This document shows, piece by piece, positions 1 through 5,249 of a stretch of 5,249 bases of DNA. Where the stretch lies: positions 1-5,249 of the forward strand of contig CAJYRE010000003.1 of the NCBI GenBank assembly GCA_913776675.1, in the 5' to 3' direction. Each line of letters begins with the position of its first letter. The stretch's first letter is position 1. The translations under genes were made by a program, and so were the position numbers. A model generated the notes under the pieces. It worked only from the letters and a program-made list of their open reading frames with translations, ran no database searches and was not told the DNA's origin. Source of the stretch: Rhizobiaceae bacterium (lineage in GTDB: Bacteria; Pseudomonadota; Alphaproteobacteria; Rhizobiales; Rhizobiaceae).

Positions 1-16
1 CAATCGGCTCTGCCAT
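1..16 (-). CDS. umuC: Start of a gene running off the left edge, probably umuC (Pol V catalytic subunit)
   Basis: Only the first five codons are inside the window, reading M-A-E-P-I from an ATG at 16-14. The call rests on position: the ATG lies five bases after the stop of an umuD-like gene on the same strand, and umuD is typically followed at once by umuC, the Y-family translesion polymerase. Alphaproteobacterial UmuC proteins usually begin with a few residues before the conserved 'ALVDCNNFY' block, which would fit, but that block is outside the window. The upstream Shine-Dalgarno match is weak (GAG at about 10 bases), so translation may depend on coupling to umuD. Another short ORF, or a truncated umuC, cannot be excluded. 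Confidence 0.55.
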
Positions 17-30
17 GTCGATCACTCGAC
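17..30 (-). promoter_or_regulatory. Small hairpin at the umuD stop / umuC start junction
   Basis: On the minus strand the transcript reads GUCGA-GUGA-UCGAC, a perfect 5-bp stem closed by a GNRA-type tetraloop. The UGA stop of umuD is inside the loop, and the base after the stem is the A of the next gene's AUG. It therefore covers the ribosome binding region of the downstream gene. I infer a role in translational coupling: a ribosome finishing umuD would melt the stem. A 5-bp stem is short and could be chance. Confidence 0.3.
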
Positions 31-462
31 GGGATAGCGCCGGGCAATGCCCGCAACCACACCCCAAATTTCCGTGGTTTCCGTAACCGGCAAAGGTGGA
101 TAATGGTCATCTGACCTCGCCTCCAGCCACAAGCGGCCCTCGCGCCGGGTCAACATCTTAAGCGTTAAATCGCCATTCTGTAGCGCAAGCACTACTCGAC
201 CTGGCTGTGGTTTGCCTGCCCGGTCGATGGCTACAAAATCACCATCAAGGATCCCCGCGCGGGTCATCGAATGACCAGAAACGCGATACCAGAAAGTCGC
301 ATGCTCGTGCCGGATCATCCACGCGATCAGGTCCACCGGATCATCAAGATCGTCCCCGGCAGGCGATGGAAACCCGGCTGAAACGCGCAATCCAGCGGTT
401 TGGATTTCCCGCTGAATATAGGCAATCGATACTGGCTCAATGGTCTTTGCTGCACACTTCAT
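22..462 (-). CDS. umuD: UmuD-like S24 self-cleaving peptidase (Pol V accessory subunit)
   Basis: 146 residues, close to the usual UmuD length of about 140. UmuD is cytoplasmic; RecA filaments on ssDNA stimulate its self-cleavage, and the product (UmuD'2) joins UmuC as DNA polymerase V for error-prone translesion synthesis. Visible hallmarks: a probable Ala29-Gly30 cleavage site just before the conserved F-P-S-P-A block (residues 31-35), the catalytic serine in S-G-H-S-M (Ser65), and the catalytic lysine in L-T-L-K-M (Lys102). The Ser-Lys spacing of 37 equals that of E. coli UmuD (Ser60/Lys97). The C-terminal 'IWGVVAGIARRYP' is also family-typical. There is no helix-turn-helix region before the cleavage site, which excludes LexA or a CI-type repressor. 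The ATG at 462 is preceded by a modest CGAGA about 8 bases upstream. The gene has its own SOS-controlled promoter and probably forms an operon with umuC. Confidence 0.92.
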   Translation of the reverse strand: MKCAAKTIEPVSIAYIQREIQTAGLRVSAGFPSPAGDDLDDPVDLIAWMIRHEHATFWYRVSGHSMTRAGILDGDFVAIDRAGKPQPGRVVLALQNGDLTLKMLTRREGRLWLEARSDDHYPPLPVTETTEIWGVVAGIARRYPVE

Positions 463-492
463 GGGTCATCTCGAAATTTTGATATTTATTTT

Positions 493-507
493 GTTCCTAT
501 TATGTTC
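493..507 (-). promoter_or_regulatory. LexA (SOS) box upstream of umuD, alphaproteobacterial type
   Basis: The plus strand reads GTTC-CTATTAT-GTTC, an exact GTTC-N7-GTTC direct repeat, which is the established LexA operator of alphaproteobacteria. It ends 31 bases before the umuD ATG and completely contains the predicted -10 hexamer, so LexA binding would block RNA polymerase. The gene behind it is a classic SOS target, which strengthens the call. It also gives the best evidence for the host class. Confidence 0.88.
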
Positions 508-526
508 TCGCACTCATATGAGTCAA
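499..526 (-). promoter_or_regulatory. Sigma-70-type promoter of umuD
   Basis: On the minus strand TTGACT (526-521) is followed after 16 bases by CATAAT (504-499). Each hexamer matches its consensus at five of six positions. The predicted transcription start is near 492, giving a leader of about 30 bases. The -10 lies inside the LexA box and the -35 overlaps the end of a 12-bp palindrome. Confidence 0.7.
512..523. repeat. Perfect 12-bp palindrome overlapping the umuD -35 region
   Basis: ACTCATATGAGT is identical to its reverse complement. It starts 5 bp from the LexA box and shares three bases with the -35 hexamer (521-526). Its position between the promoter elements would suit a second dimeric regulator, but no partner is known from this window, so function is inferred only from placement. 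Confidence 0.45.
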
Positions 527-743
527 TTGGAATTACTGCCGGGTTGAAAGGAGAGGCTAGACCCAACCGATGGCGAAACCGGAACGCACCTAGCCAAAGC
601 CGAGCGCATTTGAATTTTTTCACGAAAGTCGGAAATTTTTGAAGAGTATAAAACGAATTTTAAACCCTTGATTGATCGTTGCCGCCCTTATAACCATAAG
701 ATCAGGGCACGTTCGTCACTAATTGGGGCACTCGAGGGGTATT
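527..743. other. Divergent intergenic region upstream of the SIR2-NTPase gene
   Basis: No convincing gene is present. The right part is AT-rich (about 609-664). The best promoter candidate for the plus-strand gene is TTGATT (668-673) with TATAAC (689-694), but the spacer is only 15 bp, so it is weak. A 5-bp inverted repeat, CTTAT-aacc-ATAAG (687-700), overlaps that -10 and could be an operator or chance. No second GTTC-N7-GTTC box faces the plus-strand gene. A short open stretch at about 551-614 ends in 'GETGTHLAKAERI' then a stop; it has no start and may be a gene remnant or coincidence. Confidence 0.4.
734..739 (+). promoter_or_regulatory. Ribosome binding site that fixes the start of the SIR2-NTPase gene
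   Basis: GAGGGG lies 4 bases before the ATG at 744 (its GAGG core is 6 bases away). The alternative upstream TTG at 723 would add seven residues and would place this Shine-Dalgarno inside the coding region; nothing comparable precedes the TTG. The ATG is therefore preferred. Confidence 0.7.
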
Positions 744-3170
744 ATGTCAGATCAGCAATTTCCAACAAACTTTGATCCAAGCAAATGTGTGCTCTTTTTA
801 GGGGCAGGGTTTTCAGCGGATGCAGTGAATAAGCAAAATGTTAAGCCTCCAATAGGTCGAGATCTCGAAATAGAGGTCAAAAAATTAGCGAATCTCGCTC
901 CTGACGATGTATCGGACTTGCTCGATGCCTCAGCATACGCACTGGCGCAAGGCTTTGATCTGTATGGACTGCTCGAGGGTATGTACACAATCCGAAGATT
1001 AGCTCCGGAGCAGCGCGCAATTCTTTCTCATCCATGGCGTCGCATATACACGACGAACTACGATAACTCTGTGTCCGTTTTCAGGAGCGAACAAGGACAA
1101 AGCGCCACCCAAAATATTTTCGATATCCGAGATGAGGTACCACGAAAGGTACGCCAAGGAGCGGTCATACACCTACATGGATCAATCGCAAAGTGTCAGC
1201 CAGATGACGTGGATAAATCATTAGTCCTTTCACGCAAATCCTATGTGGAGCAACGCGTAAAGAAGACAGGCTGGTGGGATTGGTTTGAGAAGGATGTTCG
1301 GATCTCGCAATATGTATTTTTTCTTGGCTACGATTTGAATGATTTTGAACCTGCCAGCTATCTTATTAAATACCCAGGCTTAAAGGACCGAAGGCACTTT
1401 ATTCTACGAGATCCTAAAAGCCCGGTCGCTTCAACGAAGCTCACTGATTTCGGCATACGTCACTCATTTCAACTCTCTGGGTTTGTTGATCGTCTTTCCA
1501 ACGCTAAAGTTCAACCTACGCCGAAGCACGAAAACGATTTGCAGGCATTCCGCTTCATTGATCTTTCAAAAGACGACCGTTTGCTTTCGAAGCCGAATTC
1601 TGCCGAGATACAAGAGCTACTTGCTTTTGGAAAGTTGAGGTTCGACGGTATCCGTGCGACGGTACCAAATTCTGATTACGTTGTTTTTAGAAGCGAGACT
1701 CTCAAACGCTGTACAGACCTTATAGAGCAGCACGACACGCTGATTATTCATAGCAAGATTGGAAACGGAAAATCCGTTCTGGCGAGTGAGCTTAAGGTAA
1801 CACTCTCTCAGTATGGTTTTAACTGCTTTGAAATCAGGCATAACGTTACTCCGCCTCCACAGGATTTAGAGTTCCTAGAAAAGATGGAGAGGGTCGTAAT
1901 ATTTTTCCCTAGCTACGACAGTGCCGTCGCGAACAAAGAACTCCTAACTGGTATGCACCATAGCACGCGGTATGTTGTCGAAATGCAGACTGGTACGCTC
2001 CAAGTGCGCTTCCAGGAAGTTAGCAGACTGCTAGGCGATAACATTGGGAGGGTGAAGGTCGACGAATTAGACAATTCGGATTGCGCAAACCTCAAAAGCC
2101 TGCTCACTGCAGGAGGACTGTCATCTCTGGCTAAGTCCGCTCGGATCAAAAAGGGATTGGAGTTCCGTGATTTTCTCCTAATGGCATTCGATGAGCCAGA
2201 GATAGCAACACGCCTCCGTGCTGTTATCGACCCTATGATGACGACACGAGCCGCCCGTAAGATTATCTGTGCAAGTGCGATCTTCAAGGCCGCAGGCCAG
2301 CAAGTCGATACGAGCTTCATCGAAGACGCGACTGATGAAGACCCTTATGGTGTAATGAATGATTTGGGAGAGCATGCTTGGGAGTTGTTTAGCTATAACA
2401 TCGACCAAATAGAGCCTCATTCGGCAGTTCTCTCCGAACATATTCTGAGGAAGTATGTTTCGCCGAAGGACTTCTCGGATGAGGTTGTTAATCTTGCACG
2501 CGAAGCTGCTCGTCGATTGGATGAATCAAACGACTATAATTCAGACAGGTTTCGCCGTGCTCGTGCGCTGCTCTCCGCAGTGCTCCGCTTCAAATTCATC
2601 GAAAATATCATTGGAAAGGGCCCAGATAAGCGCGCACTTACATTAAAGATTTATGAGGAGTGTCGGCGGGACGATTTAGTGAAGAGAGAGCCGCTATTTT
2701 GGCTTCAATACTGTATATTTTGGCAGGATGAGCAAAGGTGGGACCTTGCTGAATCTCACATGGAGGAAGCTTACGAGCGCGGACGTGCTCGGCCAGGGTT
2801 CAAGTTCTACCAGCTTGATACAAACAAGTTGGGCTTGCTTTGTGACATTGAACACAACGCCAAGCTCGGAAGTAGCGTATTGCGCTTCGACAAGATAATA
2901 TCTGCGATGGAAAACTGCCGTGCGATGATCGACGACGGCAATCACCGGAACCATGTTTTGAAAGCAATGCTCAAGATTGAGCCGATGATCAAGGCCAGAT
3001 TAGAAGATTTTACCAGATCGCAGGCAACTGGAATCACCTATGCACTCAATCTGATTATTCAAAAACTGGACTCGCTGACTCCAGGCGAAAGGGCGACGTG
3101 GGGAACGGATTCATGTCGGAACAGCCTAAAAAATGCTGTATCAATGTTTACAAGGCAGCCTTACTCATAA
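744..3170 (+). CDS. SIR2-like NADase fused to a STAND-type P-loop NTPase; probable anti-phage defence protein
   Basis: 808 residues from ATG 744. Residues 14-250 form a SIR2-like (SIR2_2-type) domain: nucleotide-binding loop L-G-A-G-F-S (19-24), T-T-N-Y-D (103-107) with probable catalytic Asn105, H-L-H-G-S (143-147) with probable catalytic His145, and F-L-G-Y-D-L-N-D (193-200). Residues about 315-500 look like a STAND/AAA-like NTPase: Walker A S-K-I-G-N-G-K-S (337-344), a hydrophobic strand V-V-I-F-F (384-388) where Walker B is expected, then V-D-E-L-D (439-443) leading into a helical lid. The C-terminal 300 residues are helical, with a TPR-like stretch at about 650-700, plausibly the sensor. 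No signal peptide or membrane segment is seen. In related families (Avs5, other SIR2-STAND proteins, DSR1/DSR2) phage sensing triggers NAD+ hydrolysis and growth arrest; that activity is inferred here. The Walker B acidic residue seems to be replaced by Pro389. Lower GC than both flanks suggests transfer. It is monocistronic in the window. The exact subfamily is uncertain. Confidence 0.85.
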   Translation: MSDQQFPTNFDPSKCVLFLGAGFSADAVNKQNVKPPIGRDLEIEVKKLANLAPDDVSDLLDASAYALAQGFDLYGLLEGMYTIRRLAPEQRAILSHPWRRIYTTNYDNSVSVFRSEQGQSATQNIFDIRDEVPRKVRQGAVIHLHGSIAKCQPDDVDKSLVLSRKSYVEQRVKKTGWWDWFEKDVRISQYVFFLGYDLNDFEPASYLIKYPGLKDRRHFILRDPKSPVASTKLTDFGIRHSFQLSGFVDRLSNAKVQPTPKHENDLQAFRFIDLSKDDRLLSKPNSAEIQELLAFGKLRFDGIRATVPNSDYVVFRSETLKRCTDLIEQHDTLIIHSKIGNGKSVLASELKVTLSQYGFNCFEIRHNVTPPPQDLEFLEKMERVVIFFPSYDSAVANKELLTGMHHSTRYVVEMQTGTLQVRFQEVSRLLGDNIGRVKVDELDNSDCANLKSLLTAGGLSSLAKSARIKKGLEFRDFLLMAFDEPEIATRLRAVIDPMMTTRAARKIICASAIFKAAGQQVDTSFIEDATDEDPYGVMNDLGEHAWELFSYNIDQIEPHSAVLSEHILRKYVSPKDFSDEVVNLAREAARRLDESNDYNSDRFRRARALLSAVLRFKFIENIIGKGPDKRALTLKIYEECRRDDLVKREPLFWLQYCIFWQDEQRWDLAESHMEEAYERGRARPGFKFYQLDTNKLGLLCDIEHNAKLGSSVLRFDKIISAMENCRAMIDDGNHRNHVLKAMLKIEPMIKARLEDFTRSQATGITYALNLIIQKLDSLTPGERATWGTDSCRNSLKNAVSMFTRQPYS

Positions 3171-3531
3171 GTAAAATTTTTGAATCAAGGTGGCGGTACA
3201 GCCAGTGTACTGATTGTTCGTATCTTGCGTGGCGCGCCAATGCGCTGTCTTGAGAGCTTTAAATGTATGTGATGGATGTGCATCGACTGAGACCTTGGCA
3301 TTTACTCTGCTATATTTGGATTGCTACGACGGTGGCCACTCAAAGCAGTCTTCCATCCTAAAATTTTGAGCAGTAGTTCCATGCATGCTCCCATGCACCC
3401 GCGATCCGGCGCGGGTGATTTTGGATTGGGTATTGCTGCGGGTGATGGACATGAGTAATGGCTTTGAAAGCCGCTATACTCGAACAGATCCGCGGGCTTT
3501 GCTGGATAAGGTGCCTTATGGGACTTTTCCG
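3171..3531. other. Convergent intergenic gap, no supported gene
   Basis: This 361-bp gap separates the ends of two convergent genes. It contains short symmetric elements: GTACA-gccag-TGTAC (3196-3210), a 10-bp palindrome TGGCGCGCCA (3230-3239), GGCTTT-g-AAAGCC (3460-3472) and ATAAGG-tg-CCTTAT (3506-3519). The word GCGGGTGAT is repeated at 3411-3419 and 3438-3446. None of the stems is followed by a T-run on either strand, so no intrinsic terminator can be called. Short ORFs here, such as minus-strand 3452-3324 (42 codons), lack ribosome binding sites and any recognisable family. It may be a junction left by insertion of the defence gene. Confidence 0.45.
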
Positions 3532-4071
3532 CTAACTGTTGGGATTCTGCCATTTTCTGAAATCTTTCTTGAGGTTAGCCCAGCGCGCAGCTGCGTCTTT
3601 GTCTCGGTCGAGGTCGCTGCGAGATCGGATATTGAGGATAGAGCGCACGCGGCTGGCCACGGCATCTTTGCCGCTCTTGTCCAGCGCGTGGCGCTCGGTC
3701 AGATACGTCTGAAAATCCCGGTCGTCGCACAGCATCGCGCATTGCCGGGCAAGTTTTGGAGCCTTGGCCTGATCAAGCTCGGCCTTAAGCCGCTCATTTT
3801 CGCGCTGGGCCGCGCTGACCTGCTGTGTGCGGCGGTCCAGCAGCAGCAACAGCGCAACCGCATTGCGATGGGTGTTGATCACCAGCTCGGCATCGTCAAA
3901 CGGCGCGCCTTGCACAACCCGCGCCACCGGCAAGGCCGGAAAGCCAGCCCGTTCGCGTGTGAGAATGATCCGGTCGCCGGAATGGTCCGCCGCCAAGGAC
4001 CATTCCTTTGCGGCCATCTCCACGGTTGCGCGGATTTTTGGCAAGAGCGCCGCTGCCTGCTCGATGTTCAC
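3532..4071 (-). CDS. Unrecognised 179-residue coiled-coil protein, last gene of the operon
   Basis: I do not recognise the family. The start is GTG at 4071-4069, which overlaps the TGA of the upstream gene by four bases (GTGA) and has a strong GAGGAGG (4085-4079) seven bases upstream. The longer version starting at ATG 4185 would run 118 bases into the upstream gene and is rejected. The protein (read with Met at the GTG) has three visible parts: an N-terminal region (1-60) with helical and strand segments, a hydrophobic helix with an 'ALLLLLDRR' run continuing into a charged coiled coil (about 72-102), and a compact charged C-terminal part (105-179) with 'SRVRSILNIRSRSDLD' and 'AAARWANLKKDFRKW'. 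The C-terminal style resembles small hypothetical proteins of phage replication/recombination regions, but that is an impression. It is probably cytoplasmic. The five consecutive Leu residues are too short and too polar in context for a membrane span. Confidence 0.75.
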   Translation of the reverse strand: MNIEQAAALLPKIRATVEMAAKEWSLAADHSGDRIILTRERAGFPALPVARVVQGAPFDDAELVINTHRNAVALLLLLDRRTQQVSAAQRENERLKAELDQAKAPKLARQCAMLCDDRDFQTYLTERHALDKSGKDAVASRVRSILNIRSRSDLDRDKDAAARWANLKKDFRKWQNPNS

Positions 4072-4928
4072 CCGTTTGCCTCCTCGCTGGTGGCGGTGGC
4101 AGGCGGGTGCGTTAGGAAATGCGCGGGCACTTCCGGCGTCAAATGCTGTGCTTGATGCGCAAAAATGCCAACGAACTCCGGGCAATCCTCAATTTGCAAG
4201 ATGCTAGTGCGGGTAAACGTTTCCATGCCTGACGTGCTATATGCCCCATCGTCCTTCACGGTGTGCTGCATACGCAGGCCCTTTTTATGCAGCGCCGCAA
4301 AATGCTCATGAATGCGCACGAAGAGAGCGGGCATGGATGGATGATAGTGTGATTGGCCTCCGGCCATAGTCGGGGATTTCAGGGCTTTTTGCAGCGTTGC
4401 ACGCCAATCCCAAGAAATCCCGAGGCTGGCACGGTAATCAACCCCGCAGTTGTGATCTCGCATGCTTGCGGATCTTGAGTATAAGGCGGGCTGGAAATAG
4501 TCGCTCTCTTCATCCCAATCCGGGTGCCGCATAATGGGGCTGATGTGGATGCCAGCATCATAAAAATAGGCAGTGCCTGGTTGCGCCCACGCTGGTGCTG
4601 GCAGTGTATAGCTTTCGCCTTCGAAGGTCATGGATGTCGGCTCTGGTCCTTTGGAAATAGAATAGGCCGCATCAGGAATGTCTAGCGTCATCGGAGCATT
4701 TGCACGACCATCGACATCGTGGATCACCGCCATTGCATGGCCGTTGGTTGCTGAGAGATACACCCCGCCGGTCTCGGCTGGCTCAATGGACAAGGCCCCA
4801 TTCCAAAACCGTGCGGATTCGCGCTTGTTTGCTTCATCGACTATCGGTTTCAAAATATGGAGATATTTCGCCTTTGTGAAAGCAAACAGGTTTTTTACTT
4901 TCGTCTGTTGTTCTGCAGTTTCCGTCAT
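4068..4928 (-). CDS. Putative phage-type DNA sliding-clamp-like (DnaN-like) protein
   Basis: 286 residues from ATG 4928, with AAGGA (4939-4935) six bases upstream. The start overlaps the TGA of the preceding gene (ATGA). The N-terminal third resembles beta-clamp-like proteins of phages and plasmids: a helix (about 11-35), 'FWNGALSIEP', then 'GGVYLSATNGHAMAVIHD', matching the clamp pattern of strand, (A)T(D/N)GH and strand in which the His-containing turn is conserved. The middle and C-terminal parts ('FEGESYTLPAPAW', 'RHPDWDE', 'HPSMPALFVRIHEHFAAL') are less clear. A bacterial DnaN has about 370 residues and three clamp domains, so this is short and would be a two-domain or divergent form. 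If correct it would tether a polymerase to DNA; UmuC-type polymerases need a clamp, which makes the nearby umuDC suggestive. It could instead be an unrelated phage protein with a clamp-like turn. Coding is certain; function is moderately supported. Confidence 0.75.
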   Translation of the reverse strand: MTETAEQQTKVKNLFAFTKAKYLHILKPIVDEANKRESARFWNGALSIEPAETGGVYLSATNGHAMAVIHDVDGRANAPMTLDIPDAAYSISKGPEPTSMTFEGESYTLPAPAWAQPGTAYFYDAGIHISPIMRHPDWDEESDYFQPALYSRSASMRDHNCGVDYRASLGISWDWRATLQKALKSPTMAGGQSHYHPSMPALFVRIHEHFAALHKKGLRMQHTVKDDGAYSTSGMETFTRTSILQIEDCPEFVGIFAHQAQHLTPEVPAHFLTHPPATATSEEANG

Positions 4929-5239
4929 GGCTCGTCCTTAAAATAGGGGATTTGTTTCGGCGGGGCGGGTAGCGCCAGCAGCTCCTTGGCCTTGGCAATT
5001 CGGGCCGTGGGCCTTGCAGCTCTCGGCGCTGGTGCGGGCGTTGGCGGGGCAGGGCGCTCGGCTGCATCCTGCTCGGCTTGGGCCTGAGAGAGTTGGCGCA
5101 GCAATTCACCCAGATCGTAATGATCACGGGTAATCAGCTCTACTTTCAGGGTTGTTTCTGCGCCCCGGCTGGTTTGGCGCGTGGCGGCTGAAAAGGTTTT
5201 CAGCCGTGTGCCGGGGAGACTCCAATACAGTATGCTCAT
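4925..5239 (-). CDS. Small protein with Pro/Ala-rich tail, first visible gene of the operon
   Basis: 104 residues if it starts at ATG 5239. The frame stays open to the window edge, so a start further upstream cannot be excluded, and no clear Shine-Dalgarno precedes this ATG. The stop overlaps the next gene's ATG by four bases. No family is recognised. Residues 1-55 may fold: 'TTLKVELITRDHYDLGELLRQLSQAQ' suggests a strand followed by a helix. Residues 58-79 are low-complexity (repeated Ala-Pro, with Arg), a likely disordered linker, followed by a short helix 'ARIAKAKELLALPAPP' and the end 'IPYFKDEP'. The tail could be a docking peptide for a partner such as the clamp-like protein encoded next, but that is speculation. 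Tight coupling to the two downstream genes supports its being a real gene. Confidence 0.7.
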   Translation of the reverse strand: MSILYWSLPGTRLKTFSAATRQTSRGAETTLKVELITRDHYDLGELLRQLSQAQAEQDAAERPAPPTPAPAPRAARPTARIAKAKELLALPAPPKQIPYFKDEP

Positions 5240-5249
5240 TGTACCAGCT

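Noticed and set aside
22..462. LexA or CI-type phage repressor instead of UmuD
   Set aside because: Only about 29 residues precede the Ala-Gly cleavage site, leaving no room for a DNA-binding domain, and the F-P-S-P-A block is UmuD-like.
567..590. Seven-codon ORF ATG GCG AAA ... TAG behind an AAAGGAG-like site
   Set aside because: The site is about 15 bases from the ATG and the peptide is too short to support a leader without a downstream attenuator.
723..743. TTG start giving a seven-residue longer SIR2-NTPase protein
   Set aside because: No ribosome binding site before TTG 723, while ATG 744 has GAGGGG directly upstream and the conserved domain starts after it.
3376..3390. LexA-box-like GTTC-N7-GCTC
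   Set aside because: One half-site is mismatched and it lies between two convergent gene ends, with no promoter to control.
3460..3519. Hairpins as intrinsic terminators for either convergent gene
   Set aside because: Stems are only 6 bp with 1-2 nt centres and no T-run follows on either strand.
3302..3553. 83-codon minus-strand open frame in the convergent gap
   Set aside because: It overlaps the end of the coiled-coil gene, lacks a ribosome binding site and has unstructured, non-protein-like composition.
3385..4155. 256-codon plus-strand open frame
   Set aside because: It runs antisense through the coiled-coil gene in GC-rich DNA, has no ribosome binding site and no family-like sequence; a shadow frame.
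4072..4185. N-terminal extension of the coiled-coil protein to ATG 4185
   Set aside because: It lies wholly inside the upstream clamp-like gene in another frame, and a GTG with a strong Shine-Dalgarno sits exactly at the stop overlap.

Overview
The window most likely comes from an alphaproteobacterium, and probably from an accessory region such as a plasmid, prophage or genomic island. The clearest taxonomic clue is the LexA operator upstream of umuD. It reads GTTC-N7-GTTC, the alphaproteobacterial SOS box, not the CTGT-N8-ACAG form of enterobacteria. Genus cannot be decided from the sequence.

Left (1-526, minus strand): an SOS mutagenesis locus. A complete umuD-like S24 peptidase gene is followed, five bases after its stop, by the first codons of a gene running off the left edge, probably umuC. 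The umuD promoter is readable: TTGACT, 16 bp, CATAAT, with the -10 buried inside the LexA box. A perfect 12-bp palindrome touches the -35.

Centre (527-3170, plus strand): a divergent, lower-GC gene for an 808-residue protein. It combines an N-terminal SIR2-like domain (probable NADase), a central P-loop NTPase of STAND type, and a long helical C-terminal region. This architecture matches single-gene anti-phage defence proteins that deplete NAD+ on sensing infection. It is the most interesting object in the window. Its rougher base composition against both flanks suggests it arrived as cargo. The true start is the ATG at 744, behind a good ribosome binding site.

Gap (3171-3531): a 361-bp convergent gap with short inverted and direct repeats but no convincing gene or terminator.

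Right (3532-5249, minus strand): a GC-rich, tightly coupled operon of three genes, each junction a 4-bp stop/start overlap. In transcription order they are a small protein with a Pro/Ala-rich tail, a 286-residue protein whose N-terminal part resembles phage-type DNA sliding clamps (DnaN-like), and a 179-residue coiled-coil protein starting at GTG. They look like a phage or plasmid replication/recombination module that begins beyond the right edge.

Together the window holds SOS-inducible translesion synthesis, a probable abortive-infection gene and a possible mobile-element replication module. No transposase, integrase, CRISPR array, tRNA or rRNA is visible.
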